Source of the DNA: Mesorhabditis belari
Taxonomy: Eukaryota > Nematoda > Chromadorea > Rhabditida > Rhabditidae
Assembly: GCA_958450365.1 (NCBI GenBank)
Contig: CAUEEP010000045.1
Location: 52,086-116,085, forward strand
Direction: 5' to 3'
Length of the DNA: 64,000 bases
Part shown: positions 46,001-58,000 of the stretch, piece after piece
Position numbering within the stretch: the stretch's first letter is position 1
How the letters are laid out: every line of letters begins with the position of its first letter
Notes under the pieces: generated by a model
Database searches by the model: none
What the model was told of the DNA's origin: nothing
The model's input: the letters and a program-made list of their open reading frames with translations, nothing else
Position numbers and translations under genes: made by a program

Positions 46001-49000
46001 GTCCAGAAAGTTTTTTTGTACCTTTTCGTACTTCCGTTTAAAACCGTTCAGATAAACCTTGGCTAGTACAGCTTAGACAAGGGAAAATCCCAACCTGAAC
46101 CTAATTCCACCTTTCTTTTCTCGGCCGTTCCTTGGCCGATTACTCTGAAATTTTGTCTACAAGCTGAAAATGTTGATTTCTATCTGTAGACAAAGTTTCA
46201 GAGTAATCGACGAAGAATCGGCCTCGAAAATAAAGATGGAATTAGGTTCGGGCTGGAATTTTTCCAGGCTTAGTATACCTTAGTAATTAAAATGTATTTG
46301 GGTGCCCAGAAAATTTTTTTGTTCCTTTTGTACTTCCGTTCAAAACCAACAAATGCACCAATTGAACTACGGTTTTTTTCATTAGAAAGGCCAATTCTTT
46401 TTCTTCAAAATAACATTAAAACGGGTTTCAAAGGTCTTATTTCTGGATTTTATTGGGAGCCTGAAGTCGGGTAGTGAAAAAGAGTGTCGCCTCGATGGTG
46501 CCAACACTTTAGCTTTAGAAAAGTCACACTTTAGCTAAGAAAATCTATCTTTGCCTCAATAGATAAAAGATAGAGCACAAAAAGTTTGGTATATAGCCAA
46601 ATTTTCATAGAATTTGGTTCAGCCAATTTCTTTGTAGAGGTTTTTAAAGATTTTTACGAAAAACACTGATTTTTCTGTTTTTCTGTTTTTTTTTTGTGTT
46701 GCAAAAAAAGAATTGTAATTTGTAATACTTTGTAATACTTTACTCATTGATCTTTGTATTGAAATGTGTACTGTAACGTAGTATTTATTTAAGCCTTAAA
46801 TTTTTCGGTTAAAACTACTTTAGGCCCGGCGGAATCAATTGACACAGCTTGTTCATCTTCGATGGTGGCGCTGGAGCATGCTTGTCGAGCAATCAACTCT
46901 GGTTCTTGTGAGGCTGCCATCGTTGGAGGCACAAATCTGGTAGCAAATAAAGAAAATAAAGATATTTTAGCTCTTGCGCAGTTTTCGGGTATTTTGAAAG
47001 AATCCGGGTCTTTTGGAAAAATCCGTGTATCTTGAACGGGTTGTCAGCCTTTGAAGGTCTATAACTTTGTCCAGAGATCATATTTTTTTTAACTTTTTAT
47101 ATCATTGCACAGAGAACATTTTAAGCTTTCAAATGATATCAAGTAAGGCTGAATTGGATAATCCAATCCAAGAAAATTAGAGTCAACTCTGAGCAAATGA
47201 GGCCCATCCGACTCTGGTATCGTGTCGCCTTGTTTGCATGGGAAAGAAAATTCCAGTCAAGCTTCATTTGATATCATTTGAAAGCTTGAAATATCCTCTA
47301 TACAATGATATAAAAAGTTAAGAAAAATATTATTTCTGGACAAAGTTATAGACCTTCAAAGGCTGACAACCCGTTCAAGATACACGGATTTTTCCAAAAG
47401 ACCCGGATTCTTTCAAAATACCCGAAAACTACGCAAGAGCCGATATTTCTTTTAGAATTGATAACATATTTAAATTTTTGAATGCTAAAAATAGCACTTC
47501 TTTCAAAACTAATGTCCGATTCGTTTATTTTTCCACTTTTAGATCCTCCATGATCACAACACTCAAACACTGCGCAATGCAAAGATGCTCTCCGCAACGC
47601 ATTGTCGTCCATTCGATGCCTCAACCGATGGATACACAAGAAGCGAAGCAATTGTAGTGATTTTGCTAGGAAAACTCGAGCATGTCACTCAATCGCTAGC
47701 AATTCTAGAATCAATCAAAATTGGGCACAGTGGAGCATCATCTGCACTCACAGTTCCCAAAACTTCTGCACAAATGGGACTAATGAAAGAGCTGGGAAAT
47801 GATGGTTCCACGATTTCTACAGTTGATCTTGTAGAATGCCATATGACAGGCACAACTCTGGGCGATCCAATCGAATTAGAAGCCGTGCAAAGCGTGCACT
47901 CAAAAGATATCCAGCTAACCGGAGCCAAGGCTCTCTTCGGGCACACTGAGCCAGCCGCCGGATTATTGTCTCTTGTAACAGTGTTGGAAACTTTACGCAA
48001 TCAATACATTTACCCAATTCCACATGTAGAGCTGACTAATAGAAGATTCAGGAGTTTTCCAAATCTATCAATTATTGGATCAGAGAAGAAAATCTCTAGC
48101 GCTCAAATTGACTCTTTTGGCTTCACTGGAACAAATACTGTTTCATTAATTTCAAAGCCAATTCAAAAAGAACCCCCAAGGAACCCAATTCCCTCAAAGT
48201 TTTACTATTTTTTAATATTATCAGCAAAAACACAAAGATCATTGAATCTTTTGGTTAAAGAAATGAAAAGTTTTGTAGATTTAACAGCTGAAAGTTTGTC
48301 AATGATAGAAAATCATCTCTTTGCGAGGCCAAGAGAAAAACTGAGAGCTTGTCTTGTCTACAATTACAAGAGGAAACTGATTGGAGCTTGGAAAATGGAA
48401 GAAAGAGAAAGAGAAAGAGAAAGAGACCAAATTTCTAAGAAAACCTCTAGAAAATCGATTCTATTCTTGATTCATTATGGTTTAACAACTGGAAATGACT
48501 TGGATTCAGTGCTTGGCCCAATGATTAGTTTAGAAAAGTTGGTTCAAGCTTTAGAAAACATGAAATTCAAGCAATTGCCGACAGTTTTGAGGATCCCTTT
48601 TGCTCAACTTGAGCCAAAAGAACTCTGGCCTTTCGCTGAAGAAAAAGAAAAAGACAAAAAATTGGAGAAAAAGACAAGACAACTCTTGAGAGATTCTCAA
48701 AATTCTCAAAATCAATCAACTCAAGGAATTAATTGGAAAATGATTTGGAGAGAAGAAAATGAGAAGAATCGACATGGCTTAAAGGTTCTAGATATTCAAT
48801 TGAATCAAATGCCAATTGTTGACCAAAAATCAGTCTATCATCTTCATTTAAACTTCGAGATTGATGATCGTGCCCAGAATTTCCTTTTGCTTCAAGAACT
48901 CATCAAATTATTTGATGTTCTTAACAAAAACTTTGGTTATTTAATCATTTCAAGTCATTTCATTGAAAATTCTTCTCATTTCATTGAAAATTGCTCTCAT

Positions 49001-52000
49001 TTCATTCAAAATTCTTCTCATTTCGATCATTTCGATCATTTCGAGCATTTCGAGCTAATTTCTGTTTTCCAAACCCTTGGAAAAGAATTCAAAAACGTCA
49101 AATGGAAGCTAATTTTGTTTGAAAAAGAAAAAGAAAAAGAAAATCTACGAGAAGAATTGAAATTTTTCAATTCTAAAGAAATCATCACATTGAGAGATGG
49201 GAAAAGATATGAAATTGGATTTGAAAGAGAAAATTTGAGAATTCAAGAAGTTAGAAAGCTCAGAAGCTATAAAACGATAGCAATCACAGGTGCTAGTGGA
49301 GGTTTAGCTCATCAAATTTTAACTCAAATCCAACCAGAAATCGCTTATCTAATCTCTAGATCAAAACCAAAATTTTTAAACCCAACTTTTCATTGGATTC
49401 AAGTTGATGTGACTGATAAAGAAGGATTTGAAAATGCTTTAGAAAAAATTCCCGAAGTTGACGTCATTTTTCATGCTGCTGGAGCAGTGAAAAATGGTTT
49501 AGCAAAAAATTTAAACCAAAAAGATTTCGATTTTGTTTTTGCGCCTAAATGTGAAGGGTTAAGAAATCTATTGGAAAGTAATAGAGCTGAAAAGTTTAAA
49601 GAAATCATTGTCCTTTCCTCAATTGCCGCTGTTCAAGGATCATTTGGCCAATTAGCGTACAGCTTTGCGAACGGAATGATGTCAAGGATTGGAGAAAGAT
49701 CCGGTCAAAATGTGAGGATTTTCCATCTTGGACCAATTGAAGACGTTGGAATGCTTTCTGGAGAAGCTTTGGCACCAATTCGAAGACAAATCAAAGAGAA
49801 TGGATGGGAGTTTTTGAGATCCGAAGAAGTGGTTAGAGCAATTTTGGGGAGTGATGGCGGGATTGTGTTTCGAGGAGAGCTTGGGGGAAGAGAAGAAAAG
49901 GCTTTGACAATAGGAAAAGTTGATTCTGGTTCAATTTCTGGATCTAAAAGTGTTAAAACAGAAGATTCTTCAGTGTCTAAAGTAGAAAAGAAGACTTCAA
50001 CAATGAGAAAAGTTGATTCTGATTCAATTTCTGGATCTCAAACCACTGAAACAGAAAGTTCTTCAATGTCTAAAGTAGAAGAGAAGACTTCAACAATGAG
50101 AAAAGCTGATTCTGATTCAATTTCTGGATCTAAAATCACTAAAACAGAAGATTCTTCAGTGTCTAAAGTAGAAAAGAAGACTTCAACAATCAGAAAAACC
50201 GTTTCTGATTCAATTTCTGAATCTCAAATCACTAAAACAGAAACTCCTTCAGTACCTAAAGTGTTCACGAGTCCAACTTCTACCGATTTTCACCTAGGAA
50301 ATCTTGATTTTAACCCAACGTCTACCGTTTTTCACCCAATAAATCTCCAAACGCAGATCTGGTCCTTTATCACAGAAATCACTGGAATTGAACGATCAAC
50401 AGACAAAAATAACATTGGATTTATGACTCTGGGAATCGATTCTTTAATGATTGAGGAACTCCGAGAGAAGTGTCAATCGAAATTTGATCTCAAAATTGAC
50501 CCTATTGACATCTTTGACAATCCAACAGTGAATGGGCTTTGTGAAATTATAAAACCGATTCTGGTTGATCGATTGAAGAAAATCAATGAACAATCTGTTG
50601 AGGAAGGTACTGAGAACTTGAATTTTGTGGAAGAAGAGCCGGAAAGCTTAAACGCCGATCAAATAGCAATTATTGGTTACTCAGGCTCGTTCAGTGGATC
50701 TCGAGATATCGATGAATTTTGGGAAAATCTGAGAAATGGGAAAGAAATGATCATAAGAGAGGAGTCGAATTTGGAGAATTTTGTGATTGCTGGCGGAATG
50801 ACGCCCGGTTATAATGAGTTCGATTTCGAATTCTGGAACGTACCCAAAGAAGAAGCTGACTCAATGGATCCACAACTGCGAACATTCCTTCAACACGCTT
50901 ACAAAGCTTTGGAAAGCTCTGGATTGATAAGAGAACGGCAGTCATTGAATATTGGTGTTTATGCTGGTGCTGAGCCGTCTGACTACTTTGATGCATCGGA
51001 AGAAGCAGAGGGAAGCTTGGTGAAAATGTTCCGTCAGAATATGAAGGACTTTCTAGCGACTTGGACCGCTTACAATCTGAATCTAAATGGACCAGCGATT
51101 GGGATTTATTCAGCTTGTTCTACTTTTTATTCAGCTATTCATCAAGCAGCAATGGGTTTAAAGACTGGTTCAATAGATGTGGCTCTTGTTGGAGCCGCGT
51201 CTCTAGCTTTACCTGAAGATTTTGGCTATGAATATCAGCCGGGAATGGTTTTGTCAAAAGATGGACAGTGTCGGCCGTTTAGTCTTGACGCTGATGGAAC
51301 TGTTAGAGGAAGTTCGGTTGGAGTAATCGTTTTACAAAGACTTGATCAAGTTCAAGGGCTAGATCAAGCTCAAGATCAAATTCAAAGACTATATCAAGTT
51401 CAAGATCAATTCCAAAGACTTAATCAAGTCCAAAGCTCAAGTACAACTCTTGTTTCTAAGTCTAAAGTCCGTGGAATCATTCGATCAATCGGAATCTCAA
51501 ATGATGGATCAAACAAGGCGAGTTTCATGGCTCCAAATTCTTTTGGACAAGAACTTTGCATAAAGAAGGCTTTGGAAAACTTGAGTGACAAGGAAATCGA
51601 TCGAATTCGAATTGTTGAATGTCATGGAACTGGGACAAAGATCGGTGATGCAATGGAGTTGAAAGCGATGAGAAAACTATATGGACAAAGAGAGATTCTG
51701 ATTGGCTCAGTGAAAGCAAATGTTGGGCATGGTTTTGCCGGAGCTGGATTTGCATCGTTAGTCAAAATATTGAAAGTTTTAGAAACTGGTGAAGTGGTGC
51801 CGCAAATCAATTGTAAACCAAACAAGGAACTAGGGAAAATGAGAATTCCCGTGAAAACGGAATATCTTGAGAAAGGAAGTCTTGCAGCTTCGAGCTCTTT
51901 TGGAATCGGTGGAACGAATGTTCACCTTGTTCTTGAAGGACCATTTGAATCGAAAAACCACTCAATTCTCAAGAAATCCTCTCAAGGAATTCACATTCTA

Positions 52001-55000
52001 CCAATCTCAGCAAAATCTCCAGAATCCTGTGTTCTTATGGCTAAAGCTTTGGCTAAATATTTGCAAAAAGAAAACGCTGATTTGGCAACAATTGCTTCAA
52101 CTCTTCAATTTAAAAGAGAAACCTTTGACTATAGGATTTCAATATTTGCCGAAATTAATGAAGAAGCAATAGAAAAATTGAATAGAATCACGGAAAATGA
52201 TGTCAGATTGGCAAAATCGATTGCCAATTCCGAAATCGCTTTTCTTTTCGCACCACAAGGAGTTCAGAGAAAGGATATGCTGTTAAGAGACTTCAAAAAT
52301 AACCAGCTAGAATTCTCGGCAAAGCTATCAGAGTCGATTTCAACGTGTGATGAGGTGTTTGGAATGGATTTCAAGTAAGTGATGTTTAAATATGTAAAAA
52401 TCGAAAAGATACTTTGATAATAAACTTATAGTTATAGCAAATTTCAGCATTTTGAAGAAATGTTGAGCAAGTAAAGAAAAACGATCCTATCTTGTTATAT
52501 CTCGTTTATAATGTCGGATCTAGAAATCCTGTGGGATCTAGAAATCCTGTGGGATCTAGAAATCCTGTGGGATCTAGAAATCCTGTGGGATCTAGAAATC
52601 CTGTGGGATCTAGAAATCCTGTGGGATCTAGAAATCCTGTGGGATCTAGAAATCCTGTGGGATCTAGAAATCCTGTGGGATCTAGAAATCCTGTAGGATC
52701 AGACTGATCAGATCAGACAGACTGATTCTAGATTGGACGTGCGATCCAGAGTGAAGTGGGGTCAAGCGTCCGATCTAGAATCAAGCCGATCACTCTAAAT
52801 CAGACGGTCGATCCAGTCTTAGATTTAGAGTGATCGGCTTGATTCTAGATCGGACGTTTGGCCTCACTTCACTCTAGATCGGACAACTGATCTAGAATCA
52901 GTTTAGATCTAAGACTGGATCGACCGTCTGATTTAGAGTGATTGGCTTGATTCTAGAGCCTTCTAGGCTTGATTCTGATTCTATGCTGTATTTTCTCTAA
53001 TAGTAGTGCACCATGAGCGTCGCCTAAATTGCTCAAAATCTCGAGAACCGCTTATCAGAACCTATCGATGTGGGGTCGGAAAATGTAGCTGACGATGAGA
53101 TCTAATGGGGGATTAGAGTGTTGAGCTTCTGCAAATGCTTGGAAACCGTAAAATCGTCACCAACTCGGCTCACCGGGGTGCACTAATATTAGAGAAAAAA
53201 CGGTATATTAAATAGAACAAGAAAAACCGATTATACGATAACTATAATATACAGGGTGCGGCAGAATTATAGGTGCATGACATAAAGACGGAAAACGAGC
53301 CTTCGCTCTTGATTTTGCACTCGAATTTATGTTTTTGTTGTTATTTTATGATTGAATTTGTATTTGTAAATTATAATTTTTTTATAACTTTGAGTTTCAG
53401 GCTATGGTTCGCGCTTCCCCGCATCGACAATTGATCGTGGAACTTCATCGGAAGGGCGAATCGGCGACCGTGATCGGAAGAAAGTTGGGAGTGCATCGAA
53501 ACGTTGTTAACCGAGCCATTCAACGCTACAACGAGTTGGGATCAATGTCTGATCGGCCGCGAGGAGGTGTTCGTCCATCTGTGGTGACGAAAGGCAACAT
53601 CAAGAAGAAGGTCAGGCTTTCGTCTGCGAAAGAGAGCCCCGCCCAACCATTCCGCTCGAAGAATAGCCAAACAAATGGGTGTATCCGATCGATCAATCCG
53701 TCGAATTAAAAAGACAACGCTAGCTCAAAACAAAAAAAAAAAATCTCTTTTTTACTTAGACGCCCCACCAAATAGAAAAAAGTTATAAAGGAAGCAGAGA
53801 AGCTTTTTCTTCACTGAATCAACCACACGAAAATTTTTTAACATTGAAAAAATTTTTACAGTTTAAAAAATAAATAAAATAAAGAAATTTTAAACAAGAA
53901 AACAAACAATAAGTAAAACTCAACACACAACCAAAAAGAAAACAAAATCATCCAAAAAGCACTCAAAATAACATATAAGCAAGATGGTGCTCCCGCTCAC
54001 AAAGCCAAGTTTTTCAGGATTTCTAGGAAAAAAAAAACCCATTTTCCCTTTTTTTTGTGGCCCAACCCAAAAAAACACAACAAAACCCACGAAAGTTTGA
54101 AAAAATCTCCTGGAAAGTGGGGGGTCGGGGCGGCTTTCCATCAAGCGACTCAATTATCGCGCCAAAGGAGGAAGATTCGAATATGATCAATAAAAGTTGT
54201 TAATTTAAGTTCAATAAATATGTTAAAACTGTTTTTTTGCGTTTTTTTTTTTTTTTTTTGTTTTATTAGGGGGAACCCTTCTCCATATTATTGTCCCCCC
54301 CCTAATTTATCAGCTAACATTTGTAAGTACTGAACAAAAGAATAGATTGCAATGGAAACTTTGGTTTCCATTGCAACTTTGGTTTGGAAACCTTTCATTG
54401 ACTTTTATTTGATTTCAGAGAAGTCTTCTACCCAACTTCTGATAACAAGCTAATTGATGAGACAAAATACTCGCAAGTTGCTCTGTTCACCCTTGAAATG
54501 GCCATTGCTGCTCAATTGAAGGAATGGGGAATCGAAGCGGATCTCATTGCTGGCCACAGTCTTGGAGAATACTCGGCTCTCACATTTGCAAATTGTCTCA
54601 ATGAAAGGGAAATGATCGATTTCTTGAAGAAACGCGGAGAACTCTGTCAAACGACTTCTGAAGCAAGAATGTTAGCAGTAAAGGGAAAGTTTGAGTTGCC
54701 TGATGGCGCTGAGATCTCAGCTTATCTCGATGAAGATTTCTATTGTATCGTTGGACCACCAAATGTTATGAATTCTTTTGAAGAAGCTTTAAATAATCAA
54801 AAAATCGATTTCAAGAAGATTCGAACACAGCACGGATTTCATTCTTACATGCTAGAGTCAATTTTGGAAGAATTTCGAGAAGAAGCTTCAAAGCTACGAA
54901 TGAATTCTCCAAAGAAATCAGTGATTTCGAATATAAATGGAGAGATTTTGGATTTAATTCAAAAAATTGATGAAAAATATCTCACAAAACACATGAGAAA

Positions 55001-58000
55001 AGCAGTAAGATTGGATAAAACTATACAAAAGTTTGTAGAGAATAAAATCAAAGCTGTTATTCAAATTGGACCAGCCTCGATTTCTGAGATTTTATTGCAA
55101 AAGGCTGGGATTTTTTCGATTAGAACCGTGCCGACTTTCAAGAATCACAATCCAAAGTTCGATTCTTTGTATCAAAGCGTTTGTGATTTGTGGTCAATTG
55201 GATTTGAGCTGGATTTTAAGAGATTTAATAAAGCAATTGATCTCTTTGACTCAACGATTCCCACTTATCAATTTAAGCCATCAATCTGTTGGTTAAAGAA
55301 AGAAAAGAAGATGAAAAAGCTGAAATTGTTAAAGTGGATTTGGGAAGATGTGCATTTTAACGATAAAAGCTCAAAGAAAAACCCATTGATTCTTTCAAAT
55401 TGTGAGAATTTAAAGCAAAAACTCGGCACAGAGCTAAAGCTAAAGCTTGAAACGGAAAATGATATCGATCGAGAGCTTCAAAAAGTCGTCAATGCTTTAA
55501 AGAAGGAAAATTTCGACTCAATCATCTATTTCTTGAATGAAAAAGCGAATTTTGAGAAGAATTTCTTGAATTGTTACTATTTTGTGGCAGTGCTTTGTCG
55601 TGAAATTCAAAGAGAAATGGAGATTTTTGTGATTAGTGATGGCTTTTCAGAAGCTTGGATGTCGCTAGGACCTTTAAGAGAAAGAATCCTAAAAACATCA
55701 AAAGAAAACAGTTATTTCATTGAATTTCTTGAAAAAGAATTGAGTATTGAAAGGATTTTATCAATAAGTGAAATCAAATCAAGCTCTAGAATCTTTCGAT
55801 CATTTGAAAGCCAAATTCAAACTCTAAACTACGCTCAATTTGAGGAGAAGAGTCAATTTGAGTCAAATTTTGAGCCGAAAAACGTTTTGATTGTTGGTGG
55901 AGGTGATTTGGGAAAGAATTTCATTAAAGCCATACAAAAGAATCGAAATTTAACGATTTGGTCAAGAAATGCATCAAAGAATAAAGATTTGATTCACTTG
56001 CTCAATGAGCTTAACTGTATTTATGCGATTTCTGATGTTGATGTCAATGATTTAGCTCAAGTAGAAGAAGCGCTGAAAAAGCTGAAATCAAGCAATCAAA
56101 TTCCGGATTTACTCCTTTATTGTGCCGGCATTCAACCGTCGAAAAGTCTAGAGAAATCTTGGATCAATTCTCTGAATGTTATCAAGCCAAAAGTGTTAGG
56201 TTTGGAGAATTTGAGTAAAGCTTTGATCGAGCTAGATATTACTGTGAAAAAGCTAATGATCACATCCTCACTTTCATCAGTTTTGAGCTTACAAGGGACA
56301 CAAGAATACGCAGCAGCTAACATCTTTTGTGATCGATTTTCCTTGAAACCACCAAAATGTTTCAAATCTGTTTTAAGCCTTCAATGGCCTTCTTGGAAAA
56401 ACTCTGGAATGAGCTTAGAATTGGGATCTTCAGCTAAACAACTATTGTCTCAAGGCTCAATTTCGACAAGCGATGGAGTGAAAGCTTTTCTGAGAGCCTG
56501 GGATTTGGATGGTTGTGTAGCGGTGAGTAAAATGGATCCATTCCAGTTACGATATGATATAATAAAGGAATTGAGAGGAAAGATACGAATGGAAGGCCAA
56601 ATGGAAGGCAAAATGGAAGGCCAAATACGAATGGAAGGCCAAATGAAAGGCCAAATCCAAATGAAAGACCAAATCCAAATGTCAGACGACTTTATACCAA
56701 ATAATAACCAATTTCTAACTTCAAATTCAAATCCAATTCAAAAACTAAAAGAGATTTGGATTAAAATCTTATCTTTAAAGAAAATCGATGATGAGACGAA
56801 CTTTTTCACGGCTGGTGGCCATTCTTTATTGGCTTTGCAACTCGTTTGGGCGATTCGAGACAATTTGGGGATTACAGTCACAGAGAATACTGTAATGGAG
56901 TATCCAATGTTTAAAGATTTCACTGAAAAAGTGCTTTCCACTAAAGAAATCGTCGAAAGCATGGAAATTATTGAGAAAACGAATCGATTACCGCTTAGTT
57001 ATTCACAAGAAAATATGTATCTTTTGTATGAACTCAAATTTGGAGCCAAATACAATATAGTGTTTACAATTAGCTTTGATTTAAAGATAATCGAAGCTAA
57101 GCGATTGAATTTCTCAATTCAACGATTAATCGCTGAACAGGAGAGCTTACGAACGATTTTCAAAAGAGATACAAATGGAATCTATCAAGAAATCCTCTCG
57201 TTGACTGAGAGTTTTTATTGGATTTTTGAAAGAGTCATTGAAAAGGTTGAAAAGGATTCATTTGAATCGTTAGCTAATGAATCGTTAGCTAAATCATTAG
57301 CTAATGAATCGTTAGCTAATGAATTAGCTACTGAATCATTAGCTAATGATTTCATCAAATCAATGATCAAACATCAATTCGATATCTCCGATTGTTGCAT
57401 GTTGATTCAAGGAAGAATGTATCCTGTTTTCAAACTCACCTTTTCTCAGCATCACATTGTTACAGATGGCTGGTCGATGACTGTACTCGCTAACACTTTA
57501 TCTAAAGCTTATCAAAGCTATCAAAGCCATCAAAGCTATCAAAGCCATCAAAGCCATCAAAGCCATCAAAGCCATCAAAGCTATCAAAGCCATCAAAGCA
57601 ATAAAAGCCATAAAAGCTATAAAATAGAGCAAACTCCATTAAGAAATAAAGCAACTTTACCGGATTTTGCGAATTTTCAACGAAAAATTGATTTATCCAA
57701 AGATTTAGAAGAGTTGACGAGAGCAATCGATTCACAAGCTTATACAGCACTTTCAACAATTGCTTATACAGCAATTTCAAATCCAACCCCAAATTTTAAG
57801 AAAAAAGAATATTATTTCAATCAGAAAACTCTTGATTTTGTTAAAAATTTATCGAAAATTTATAAAACTACAGAATTCACTGTAATGGTAGCCGCTTTGG
57901 CGTTGACTTTGAGAAGATGGCAAGACGAGGATGGAGCTGAGAAAGTTATCATTGGAAGTCCGGTCTCTGGAAGAAAAGAAAAAGAAATGCAGAATGTAAT

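Larger units (their letters stand above)
45360..48170 (+). other. KS4 ketosynthase domain
   Basis: Split over four exons. [12 protein letters not shown], Cys in [11 protein letters not shown] (exon 11), His in [15 protein letters not shown] (a Met replaces the first Gly of HGTGT) and His in FGHTEPAAG. Probably active. Confidence 0.88.
52230..55310 (+). other. AT2 acyltransferase domain
   Basis: Split by the 2-kb intron 52375-54418. The first strand reads IAFLFAPQG where FPGQG is usual. Nucleophile Ser in [11 protein letters not shown], and QHGFHSYML matches the HAFH signature of malonyl specificity. Confidence 0.87.

Noticed and set aside
52492..52707. ORFs encoding GSRNPV or LEILWD repeats
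   Set aside because: Three-frame readings of the GGATCTAGAAATCCTGTGG intronic array.
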